Part shown: positions 57,376 through 64,000 of the stretch, piece after piece
Position numbering within the stretch: position 1 is the first letter of the stretch
Layout: every line of letters begins with the position of its first letter
Assembly (NCBI GenBank): GCA_958413985.1
Contig: CATYVZ010000004.1
Span: forward strand, 1-64,000
Reading direction: 5' to 3'
Length of the DNA stretch: 64,000 nt
Origin: an uncultured Bacilli bacterium
GTDB taxonomy: Bacteria > Bacillota_I > Bacilli_A > RF39 > UBA660
Program-made: the position numbers and the translations under genes
The notes under the pieces: generated by a model
Told to the model about the DNA's origin: nothing
Seen by the model: the letters and a program-made list of their open reading frames with translations, nothing else
Databases searched by the model: none

Positions 57376-57594
57376 ATGGCCGAGTTTTATCATAAAAAGA
57401 AAAAGATTTGTCAGATGTGTGCCGGCAATGATGTAAATTATAAAAACGTTGAAGTTATTAAAAGATATATCAGTAATGAAAAAGGTAAGATTTTACCTAG
57501 AAGAATTACTGGAGCATGCGCTAAACATCAACGTCATATTGCTAATGAAGTTAAAAAAGCACGTTTCATGGCTTTAATTCCATTTACTAAATAG
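57376..57594 (+). CDS. rpsR: Ribosomal protein bS18, zinc-binding form
   Basis: 72 residues. KKKICQMCAGN plus ITGACAKHQRHIANEVKKAR gives a C-x2-C, C, H set of potential zinc ligands (the C+ form). LPRRITG is the conserved core. AAGGAGGAAAC sets the start; a terminator follows. Confidence 0.95.
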   Translation: MAEFYHKKKKICQMCAGNDVNYKNVEVIKRYISNEKGKILPRRITGACAKHQRHIANEVKKARFMALIPFTK

Positions 57595-57609
57595 TAAATG
57601 GTTTTTTTT
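57581..57609 (+). terminator. Terminator after rpsR
   Basis: CATTTACTA (57581-57589) pairs with TAGTAAATG (57592-57600), then GTTTTTTTT. It includes the rpsR stop. Confidence 0.85.
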
Positions 57610-57817
57610 GTAATTAATATTTTAATTATTTGAGGTTGTATCTAAAAATATTTTGATTTTTTTAATAAAATAATATATTATTTTATATGAGGGAAAGCGA
57701 TAAAGTGAATCCATAGTTTTCAAGTTATTTATTGAGTTAGTAATGAAGTTAATATTTCATTTTTGTACAAAGGGACTTTTAAAAGAAAGTATCAATATAC
57801 ACAAAAAACTGTGGAAA

Positions 57818-57841
57818 TCATATTCATTAGAATATGATTCG
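57818..57841. promoter_or_regulatory. Inverted repeat in the leader of the 57859 gene
   Basis: AATCATATTC and AGAATATGATT are inverted arms around a short loop, 18 bp before the start. Could be an operator or a small hairpin; there is no T run. The rest of 57610-57817 shows no gene or strong promoter. Confidence 0.35.
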
Positions 57842-57858
57842 ATATGTAAGGAGGAAAT

Positions 57859-58209
57859 ATGATGGATATAAAAGAATTTTATGGAATTGGCATTGTGGAT
57901 GTTTTTTGGAGATACGATGAATTAAACGAAACATGGAAAAAGGCTTTTATAGAAATTTACATACCAAATAAAGAAGGACTTAATTATGGAAATCAATATT
58001 GTATTAAGTATTCTTTTTTAGATAATAACAACATCATAAATGAAGAAATATTTGAATCTTTAAAATTAGATTTTTCATATCATAAAATTGATAATGATTT
58101 GTATGAGGTAACCATTTTATCAGAAAGACATAAATTAAATGAAACTCAATTATTGCATTTAATAGATAGTATAAACAAAAAGAACAATGTCATAATAAGG
58201 GAAATATAA
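57859..58209 (+). CDS. Hypothetical protein
   Basis: 116 residues. AAGGAGG (57848-57854) gives strong support for translation from one of two adjoining ATGs (57859 or 57862). The protein is acidic, with alternating strands (IGIVDVFWRYDEL, KAFIEIYIPN, YCIKYSFLDNN, YEVTILSER) and a C-terminal helix, a small alpha/beta fold such as immunity proteins have, but I recognise no family. No TCGA in the gene. It is isolated between rpsR and an antisense small gene. Confidence 0.6.
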   Translation: MMDIKEFYGIGIVDVFWRYDELNETWKKAFIEIYIPNKEGLNYGNQYCIKYSFLDNNNIINEEIFESLKLDFSYHKIDNDLYEVTILSERHKLNETQLLHLIDSINKKNNVIIREI

Positions 58210-58212
58210 AAT

Positions 58213-58310
58213 TAAGTATGAGAGTGGCTGTTGGGAACTCGCTTTTAGGAGAACTGTTAGGTAACTTGTGAAGCAGAAAAGATCTATCTATGATGATAGA
58301 ATGCCCCAAT
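58213..58310 (+). mobile_element. Possible right-end debris of an IS200/IS605-type (TnpB) element
   Basis: A GC-richer stretch unlike its surroundings. One frame reads LVKQKRSIYDDRMP, recalling the VKQE-type C-terminal tail of TnpB proteins, and a hairpin TCTATC/GATAGA sits at 58283-58300. Such ends also encode the guide RNA of TnpB. No tnpB body is nearby, so this would be a relic. Confidence 0.25.
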
Positions 58311-58314
58311 TTAT

Positions 58315-58581
58315 TTATATATTTTTGTTAATTATTTCCACAGCTTTTTTAATAGCATCGTTATTGTTGACAATGTGTTGATTATTACTGTTGCTAGTAT
58401 TATTATAATTATTGATTACTTGTTGCTGACTTGCACTAGTTGCTAAAACTTGCCCGATTAGCATAAACCAGTTGCCAACAGAATTTTGTTCAGCTGGCGT
58501 CAAATTATCAATTAATAATAATCCAATGACAAAGGCACTGGTGGTATAACTATAAGCATCAACTTTAGGTAAAAAATTCAT
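58315..58581 (-). CDS. Small hypothetical protein with one hydrophobic segment
   Basis: 88 residues: MNFLPKVDAYSYTTSAFVIG then LLLIDNLTPAEQNSVGNWFM at the N-terminus, then a Gln/Asn-rich polar tail (about 50-75) and a short basic helix. The pattern of hydrophobic helix plus NLTPAEQNSVGNW suggests a small membrane-associated protein. ATG 58581 is preferred over a GTG three codons upstream; its ribosome site is weak (AGTGAT). Function unknown. Confidence 0.6.
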   Translation of the reverse strand: MNFLPKVDAYSYTTSAFVIGLLLIDNLTPAEQNSVGNWFMLIGQVLATSASQQQVINNYNNTSNSNNQHIVNNNDAIKKAVEIINKNI

Positions 58582-58735
58582 AACTATCACTAATAAAATA
58601 TATGCCTAAATTATAAATATTAGTTTTTTATGAAATAGAAATATTAATCTGTGAGAAGAGGTAATGAAAATTATTTTTCAACTTTATTCCAAAAATGTGA
58701 TAGAATAATATCGATATTTTTAAAGCGGTGATTTT

Positions 58736-59860
58736 ATGAAAGACATAATCTATCTTACTTTAAAAACAATTGATGGTAAAAAGTTATTTATAAGACCTGA
58801 ACGTTTTTTTAAGGTAAAACAAGAATTGATCGAATTTTTAAAAGATGAAAGACATTTATGTACAAAAGCATTTGCAGAAACAGTCATGTTTTCTCAAGAG
58901 TTAAAAGCTAACAATCAAATTGAAGGATACGGGGATGATGTAGAAATAATAAAAAAAGTTATCACTCATACTCAAGATATCCATGATAAAGATAAACGGC
59001 AAAGAATTTTAAATTTGTACCATGGTTATAATTACATTTTGAAAAATAAAGATATTAATAAAGATACATTAAAAAAACTATATCATATTTTAAGTGAAGA
59101 TTTACTAAAACCTAGTGATTTAGCTAGAATGGGTGAACATTATCGTAATGCTCCTGTTTATATTTTAAAACGTGGTCGCTTAGATCTTGAGCCAGATCAA
59201 GGCGTTTTGGCTGATGAAATCGAAGATTATATGACCGATTACTTTAAATTTTTAAACAGTGAAATGGTCGGTGATATAACTGATGAATATATTAAAAGTC
59301 AGATTCTGCATTACTATTTTGTCTATATTCATCCTTATTTTGATGTTAATGGCAGAACTAGTCGTACTTTAAGTATGTGGTATTTAATCAATAAAAAAAG
59401 TTATCCATATATCATCTTTAATCGTGGGATTAGTTTCAAAGATAGTGAATACACCAAAGTTATTGAAGATGTTAAAACTTTTCATGACTTGTCATATTTT
59501 ATCGATTATATGTTGACAACAGTAAAAGTTGAATTAGAGAAAGAATATGTTATGCAGATAGAGGCTAATTTAGCTAGCGATAAATTAACGGGAACCGATT
59601 ATCAAACATTGCTTTATTTTTTGACGATGAAAGGATGCAAAACGGTACTAGATTTTGTCAATATGTATAATCGATTTAACGATAAGAAAAAAGTTAAAGA
59701 AGTCTATGAAACTATGATAGTTCCTTTATTGGATAAAAAAATTTTAGATATCGAAAGAACAGCTAAAAAATATATGTTTCAAGATAATAGAAATATCGTT
59801 TTAAAACTAAGAAACAAAGACGAAATATCTAGTGATAAAGTGAAAAGATTAGTTTTATAA
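58736..59860 (+). CDS. Fic/DOC-family protein
   Basis: 374 residues. Fic motif HPYFDVNGRTSR (about 199-210) against HPFxDGNGRxxR: catalytic His, Asp and Arg are kept, one Gly is Val. An upstream NNQIEG (about 60-65) corresponds to the inhibitory helix motif (S/T)xxxE(G/N) with Asn in place of Ser/Thr; its Glu would block ATP until displaced. A winged-helix-like C-terminal part follows (KLTGTDYQTLLYFLTMKGCK), as in class II Fic proteins. Fic enzymes transfer AMP or related groups to proteins. GCGGTGATTTT precedes the ATG; no antitoxin neighbour. Confidence 0.88.
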   Translation: MKDIIYLTLKTIDGKKLFIRPERFFKVKQELIEFLKDERHLCTKAFAETVMFSQELKANNQIEGYGDDVEIIKKVITHTQDIHDKDKRQRILNLYHGYNYILKNKDINKDTLKKLYHILSEDLLKPSDLARMGEHYRNAPVYILKRGRLDLEPDQGVLADEIEDYMTDYFKFLNSEMVGDITDEYIKSQILHYYFVYIHPYFDVNGRTSRTLSMWYLINKKSYPYIIFNRGISFKDSEYTKVIEDVKTFHDLSYFIDYMLTTVKVELEKEYVMQIEANLASDKLTGTDYQTLLYFLTMKGCKTVLDFVNMYNRFNDKKKVKEVYETMIVPLLDKKILDIERTAKKYMFQDNRNIVLKLRNKDEISSDKVKRLVL

Positions 59861-59878
59861 AAAAGGAAAGTGATCAAA

Positions 59879-62047
59879 TTGAAAAAACCAGAATTATTAT
59901 CGCCAGCCGGTAATTTTGAAAGTTTAAAAGCAGCTATTTTAGCGGGATGTGACGCTGTTTATTTGGCAGGAAAATTATTTGGAGCAAGAGCTTTTTCGGA
60001 TAATTTTTCTAACGATGAATTGATCGAAGCTATTAAGTATGCCCATCTTTACGGCGTTAAAGTCTATGTCACTGTCAATACTTTAGTATTTGAAAATGAA
60101 GTCGATAAATTTATGAATTATATTGATTTCTTATATAAAAATAATGTCGATGCTTTAATTATTCAGGATATCGGCATGATGGATTTAATTAGAAAAACTT
60201 ATCCTTTATTAGAACTTCATGCTTCAACTCAAATGCACATTCATAACTTAGAAGGAGTTAAATTAATCGAAAGATTAGGATTAAAAAGAGTTGTTTTGGC
60301 TCGTGAATCTTCACTCCAATTAATTAAAGAAATAAAACAAAACACTAATATTGAATTAGAAATATTTATACATGGAGCTTTGTGCATCAGTTATTCAGGT
60401 CAATGTTTATTTAGTAGTTTAATTGGCAATCGTAGTGGCAATCGAGGTAGCTGTGCGGGAAGTTGTCGCCAAAAGTATAGTTTAATAGTCGACGATAAGA
60501 AAAAGAATAATCAAGAGTACTTATTAAGCACCAAAGATTTATGCACCTTAGAAAACATTGGTGAGCTAATCGACATTGGAGTCGACAGTTTAAAAATCGA
60601 AGGTAGAATGAAATCGCCAAGTTATGTTTATTTAGTGACTAAGATCTATCGTCAAGCCATCGATTCTTATATAGAAAATAAAAAAGTTAGCATTAACTTA
60701 GAAGAATTAAATGATTTAAAAAAGGTTTTCAACCGCAAATATACCAAAGGTTTTTTGTTTGGCGAAAAAGATATAGTTAATGCTTATCGTCCTAACCATT
60801 TAGGAATAGAAATAGGTAAGGTAATAAAATCGCAAAATAATTATGTTGATATTCTCCTTACAGATGATTTAAATATTAACGATGGCATTAGATTTATCGA
60901 AGATGATATCGGCTTTATTGTAACGTCTTTATTTAAAAATAAAAAAAGGATCGATCACGGTACGAAAGGAGAAATTGTTTCGATTTATTGTAAAAACAAA
61001 ATAAGTAATACTAAAGTAGTAAAAACAACAGATTACCTATTAAACAAAAATATAGAAGCAACTTTAAGAGACAAAAGAAAAATAAATATCGAAGGATCTT
61101 TAGAAGCTTGTTTAGATAAACCACTCAAATTAAAAATAACCGATGGCAACAATGAGGTAGAAGTAATAGGTAACAAAGTCGCAAAATCAATTAATCGTTC
61201 AATTAGTCGTGAGCGAATAGAAGAACAGTTAAATAAATTAGGTAAGACAATTTATAATTTTAATAGTTTGAAAATTAAAGTTGACGAAGATGTTTTCATT
61301 TCATTAAAAGAATTAAACGATTTAAGAAATGAAGCTACTGATTTATTAAATGAAAAACGTCGTTATCAATATAAGTATTTAAAAGAAGAATATCAAATAA
61401 AATTACCTCAATTTAAAGAAGAACAAAACTATAATATTGCAATTTTTAATTTAGAACAGTACGACCAAATAAAAAACGATAATTATAAATATATTTATAT
61501 GGAACAAGATTTATATAATAATATAAAAGATGATAGAAAAGTTTTAAAGTTAAGTCGAGTTTTAGAACATCATCAGCTTTATTCTCAAAAATTATTGGTT
61601 GGGGAATTAGGTAGTTTATTTTATCGCGATATCTTAGCAGACTTTTCCTTTAATGTCACTAATTCTTATGCCGTTGCTTTTTTACATAGCATGAATGTTT
61701 CCCAAGTCACTTTATCTTATGAATTAACTGACAGTCAAATTAAAGATCTAATTATAGCTTATCAAAAACGATATTTGAAACATCCTAATTTAGAGTTGGT
61801 AGTCTATGGTGATTTAGAAGTTATGATTTCCAAATATAACTTCAACCAAAAATATCAGGGCAATAGTTTTACTTTAGAAGATCGATTCCATAATAAATAT
61901 CCAATTATGATTAAACAAGGTTTAATGCATATTTATAATTATAAACGAAGAAATTATAAAGATACTGATAGGTATTTTGCAATGGGCATTAACAATTTGC
62001 GTTATAATTTGGAATTGCCTTTATTATATAAAGATTTAGATCGTTGA
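59879..62047 (+). CDS. U32 peptidase-family protein (TrhP/RlhA-like)
   Basis: 722 residues. Starts KKPELLSPAGNFESLKAAIL (TIM barrel), with YVTVNTLVFENEV, LHASTQMHIHN, and the four-Cys cluster GALCISYSGQCLF and RGSCAGSCRQKY (about 167-200), then SLKIEGRMKSPSYV. Relatives (RlhA, TrhO/P) hydroxylate rRNA or tRNA with prephenate and an iron-sulfur cluster rather than cleaving collagen. The C-terminal 300 residues match the longer DUF3656-type form. TTG 59879 is chosen over GTG 59870 since it gives the family's usual MKKPELL start and better spacing. A terminator follows. Confidence 0.88.
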   Translation: MKKPELLSPAGNFESLKAAILAGCDAVYLAGKLFGARAFSDNFSNDELIEAIKYAHLYGVKVYVTVNTLVFENEVDKFMNYIDFLYKNNVDALIIQDIGMMDLIRKTYPLLELHASTQMHIHNLEGVKLIERLGLKRVVLARESSLQLIKEIKQNTNIELEIFIHGALCISYSGQCLFSSLIGNRSGNRGSCAGSCRQKYSLIVDDKKKNNQEYLLSTKDLCTLENIGELIDIGVDSLKIEGRMKSPSYVYLVTKIYRQAIDSYIENKKVSINLEELNDLKKVFNRKYTKGFLFGEKDIVNAYRPNHLGIEIGKVIKSQNNYVDILLTDDLNINDGIRFIEDDIGFIVTSLFKNKKRIDHGTKGEIVSIYCKNKISNTKVVKTTDYLLNKNIEATLRDKRKINIEGSLEACLDKPLKLKITDGNNEVEVIGNKVAKSINRSISRERIEEQLNKLGKTIYNFNSLKIKVDEDVFISLKELNDLRNEATDLLNEKRRYQYKYLKEEYQIKLPQFKEEQNYNIAIFNLEQYDQIKNDNYKYIYMEQDLYNNIKDDRKVLKLSRVLEHHQLYSQKLLVGELGSLFYRDILADFSFNVTNSYAVAFLHSMNVSQVTLSYELTDSQIKDLIIAYQKRYLKHPNLELVVYGDLEVMISKYNFNQKYQGNSFTLEDRFHNKYPIMIKQGLMHIYNYKRRNYKDTDRYFAMGINNLRYNLELPLLYKDLDR

Positions 62048-62067
62048 TATTTCAAACGATCTTTTTT
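62038..62067 (+). terminator. Terminator after the U32 gene
   Basis: AGATCGTT (62038-62045) pairs with AACGATCT (62055-62062), then TTTTT. Confidence 0.85.
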
Positions 62068-62135
62068 GTTGCAAATAACAAGTTATCGAATAATCATATA
62101 GAGAATAAAAAAATAAAAAAATTAATAAAAAAGCC

Positions 62136-62164
62136 TTGATTTTCATATATTTTTACTGTATAAT
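62136..62164 (+). promoter_or_regulatory. Promoter of the S10 operon
   Basis: TTGATT (62136-62141), 17 bp, TATAAT (62159-62164). Confidence 0.85.
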
Positions 62165-62169
62165 TTTGA

Positions 62170-62290
62170 ATGTGTGACTGCGGGGATGTGCAAGGTTGTC
62201 GATACGCCAGGTTAAGTTGAAAAGCAAAACAAGGCAAATCGGGTTATTTGCGCGGAGTATGTCTATACGTGATATAGGCGAAGGGAGGAT
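62170..62290 (+). promoter_or_regulatory. Structured S10-operon leader
   Basis: About 120 bases between the promoter and rpsJ, markedly richer in G than the rest of the window, with ACTGCGGGGATGTG at the start, GATACGCCAGGTTAAG, and GCGCGGAGTATGTCTATACG near the end. Several short complementary stretches. Similar leaders precede rpsJ in other Bacilli; ribosomal protein feedback is likely but not shown. Confidence 0.55.
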
Positions 62291-62293
62291 ATT

Positions 62294-62602
62294 ATGTCTA
62301 AAGAAAAAGTTCGTATTCGGTTGAAAGCATTTGAACACAAGTCACTAGATAAGGCTTGCATGAAGATTGTCGAAACAGTAAAAAGAACTGGTGGCGAAGT
62401 TAAAGGACCAATTCCGCTACCAACAGAAATCGAAAAAATAACAATTTTGAGAGCTGTTCATAAATATAAAGACAGTCGTGAACAGTTTGAAAAAAGAACA
62501 CACAAAAGACTAATTGATATCAAAAACCCAAGTAAGGAAACTATTGAGGCACTAACTCATTTAGATATTCCAAGTGGTGTTGATATTCAAATTAAAATGT
62601 AG
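62294..62602 (+). CDS. rpsJ: Ribosomal protein uS10
   Basis: 102 residues. [20 protein letters not shown] and [20 protein letters not shown] are the family hallmarks; also the NusE partner of NusB in transcription antitermination. GAAGGGAGGATATT sets the start. First gene of the S10 operon; rplC follows after 11 bp. Confidence 0.97.
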   Translation: MSKEKVRIRLKAFEHKSLDKACMKIVETVKRTGGEVKGPIPLPTEIEKITILRAVHKYKDSREQFEKRTHKRLIDIKNPSKETIEALTHLDIPSGVDIQIKM

Positions 62603-62613
62603 GAGGAGAAATC

Positions 62614-63381
62614 ATGAAAGTAAAAGGAATCTTAGGTCGTAAAATTGGAATGACGCAAGTATTTACAAATTCTGGTAAATTGATTCCCGTAACAGTAGTA
62701 TCTGTTGAACCTAACATTATTACTCAAATCAAAACAAAAGAAACAGATGGCTATGAAGCGATTCAATTAGGATTTGATACAAAACGTGAAAAGTTAGCGA
62801 CAAAAGCTAGTGTTGGACATACCAACAAAGCAAACACTACACCTAAGCGCTTCTTTAAAGAAATTAAAGGTGTAGATATCAACGATTATTCTCTTGGTCA
62901 AGAAATAAAAGTCGATATTTTTGAAGCGGGAGAAGTCGTCGATGTAACAGGAACCACTAAAGGTAAAGGTTTCCAAGGTGTTATTAAAAGACATAACCAA
63001 TCAAGAGGACCTATGGGACATGGGTCACATTATCATAGAAAACCAGGTTCAATGGGTACAATGCGACCAATGCGTGTATTCAAAGGTAAAAAATTACCAG
63101 GTCATATGGGAACACTTACTGTTACCATCCAAAATTTAGAAATAATAGCTGTCGATTTAGAGAACAACTGTTTATTAGTTAAAGGAAATGTACCAGGCGC
63201 AAAAAATAGTTTAGTAATTATCAAATCAGCAGTTAAAGGTAATGGCAAAGTAAACAAGGTAGAAGAATTAATTTCATATGAAACTATCGAAACTGTTCCA
63301 AACGATGAAGTAAAAGACTTAGAACCTGCCGCAGAAAATGCTTTAGAAAACTCTGAAGCAAGCGAAAGCGAGGAGGCATAA
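62614..63381 (+). CDS. rplC: Ribosomal protein uL3 with acidic C-terminal tail
   Basis: 255 residues against about 209 usually. [14 protein letters not shown] at the start, [20 protein letters not shown] and the loop [14 protein letters not shown] are standard. The body ends near [19 protein letters not shown]; the extra 45 residues are acidic (Glu, Asp, Ala, Ser), ending ASESEEA. The tail probably protrudes from the ribosome. GGAGGAG precedes the ATG. Confidence 0.96.
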   Translation: MKVKGILGRKIGMTQVFTNSGKLIPVTVVSVEPNIITQIKTKETDGYEAIQLGFDTKREKLATKASVGHTNKANTTPKRFFKEIKGVDINDYSLGQEIKVDIFEAGEVVDVTGTTKGKGFQGVIKRHNQSRGPMGHGSHYHRKPGSMGTMRPMRVFKGKKLPGHMGTLTVTIQNLEIIAVDLENNCLLVKGNVPGAKNSLVIIKSAVKGNGKVNKVEELISYETIETVPNDEVKDLEPAAENALENSEASESEEA

Positions 63382-63382
63382 C

Positions 63383-64000
63383 ATGGAAAAAATGCAAATT
63401 TTAAACACTAATGGTGAAAAAGTTAGCGATATTAATTTAAACAAAGAAATTTGGAATATTGAACCAAATGATACTGTTTTATATGATGCTTTAAGATTAG
63501 CTAGAAATAATTCCCGCCAAGGAACTGCTGATACAAAAACTAGAAGTGAAGTATCAGGTGGTGGCCGTAAACCATGGCGTCAAAAAGGAACTGGTCGTGC
63601 AAGACAAGGTTCTACTAGAGCGCCACATTGGCCAGGTGGTGGTGTTGTTTTTGGACCACATCCAAGAAGCTATGCTATCAAAATGAATCGTAAAGAACGT
63701 CGTTTGGCTTTAAAATCAGCTTTAGCTTATAAGACAATCGAAAGCAAATTAATCGTTGTCGACAAGTTAGAAGTATCAAATAAAACAAAAGACATGAAAG
63801 CGATTCTAAACAATTTAAAAGCGAACAAAAAAGTTTTAATCGTTGTCGATGAATTAAACGATAATTTAATTTTAAGTAGCCGTAATCTTAATAATGTATT
63901 GTTACTTAGCGTTGATGAAATCAATACTTTTGATGTCGTTTATGCTGATACGATGATCATTACTGAAAAAGCGGTTAAACAATTAGAGGAGGTGCTTGTT
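63383..64000 (+). CDS. rplD: Ribosomal protein uL4, cut by the window end
   Basis: Open for 206 codons up to the last base; the end ITEKAVKQLEEVLV matches the usual L4 terminus, so the stop is probably just outside. SRQGTADTKTRSEVSGGGRK (the ribosomal loop region) and GTGRARQGSTRAPHWPGGG are typical. AGGAGG before the ATG overlaps the end of rplC. GAGGAGGTG at the very end is likely the ribosome site for rplW. Confidence 0.95.
   Translation, partial: MEKMQILNTNGEKVSDINLNKEIWNIEPNDTVLYDALRLARNNSRQGTADTKTRSEVSGGGRKPWRQKGTGRARQGSTRAPHWPGGGVVFGPHPRSYAIKMNRKERRLALKSALAYKTIESKLIVVDKLEVSNKTKDMKAILNNLKANKKVLIVVDELNDNLILSSRNLNNVLLLSVDEINTFDVVYADTMIITEKAVKQLEEVLV

Overview
This is a low-GC, gene-dense bacterial chromosome segment around the replication origin. 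Gene content, gene order (rpmH-dnaA-dnaN-recF-gyrB-gyrA; rnpA-yidC-jag-mnmE-mnmG-rsmG-parB-like; gdpP-like-rplI-dnaB; soj-spo0J; ychF, rpsF-ssb-rpsR) and Shine-Dalgarno usage point to the phylum Bacillota, class Bacilli. UGA is used as a stop, so the code is the standard bacterial one and this is not a Mycoplasma. spoIIR suggests a sporulating ancestor or host, and comK suggests a competence-type regulator. My guess is an uncultured gut Bacilli lineage near Erysipelotrichales/RF39; this is inference from gene content only.

Layout. 1-81: three tandem 27-bp copies of a parS-like site. 86-8942 (minus strand): gyrA, gyrB, recF, comK, dnaN, dnaA. 8943-9262: oriC with DnaA boxes. A second box cluster plus a DnaA-trio-like unwinding element lies between dnaA and dnaN. 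9263-17454 (plus strand): rpmH, rnpA, yidC, jag, mnmE, mnmG, rsmG and a very unusual ParB/Noc-like gene with eight 81-bp repeats and an internal translation start. 17521-27619 (minus): a membrane-anchored unknown protein, pgi overlapping a 2550-residue cyclic-glucan-synthase-like enzyme, and a deoxyinosine-glycosylase-like gene. 27787-38027 (plus): uvrB, then lgt-trxB-whiA, then a tightly overlapping unit gdpP-like-rplI-dnaB-M23 peptidase-walJ-rlmH.

38028-41399 is an accessory pocket: gene debris, small lipoproteins, a tail-anchored membrane protein, a tiny zinc-ribbon ORF and an XRE regulator. It almost entirely lacks the TCGA tetramer that is frequent in neighbouring core genes. 41532-44357 is a nucleoside-salvage operon (deoD-cdd-pdp-pncC), followed by spoIIR, tilS, ftsH and a NagZ-like glycosidase. 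49611-52241 is soj-spo0J-mscS-DUF951, followed by an AbgT-type transporter. 53921-54750 is a Panacea/MazF-like toxin-antitoxin pair with its own strong promoter. 54815-57594 is ychF and rpsF-ssb-rpsR with a candidate autoregulatory leader; 57600-58581 is a second accessory gap with orphan genes and possible insertion-sequence debris. The window ends with fic, a U32 peptidase and the start of the S10 operon (rpsJ, rplC, rplD cut by the window edge).

The most unusual points are comK inside the dnaN-recF interval (truncated at the C-terminus, with three 7-bp repeats at exact 10-bp spacing upstream), the ParB-like repeat protein with an internal start, the tandem parS array, a Rho_N/SAP-like tail on FtsH, a GdpP reduced to its DHH-DHHA1 phosphodiesterase, and the Panacea-MazF pair. 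No tRNA, rRNA or CRISPR array was seen.
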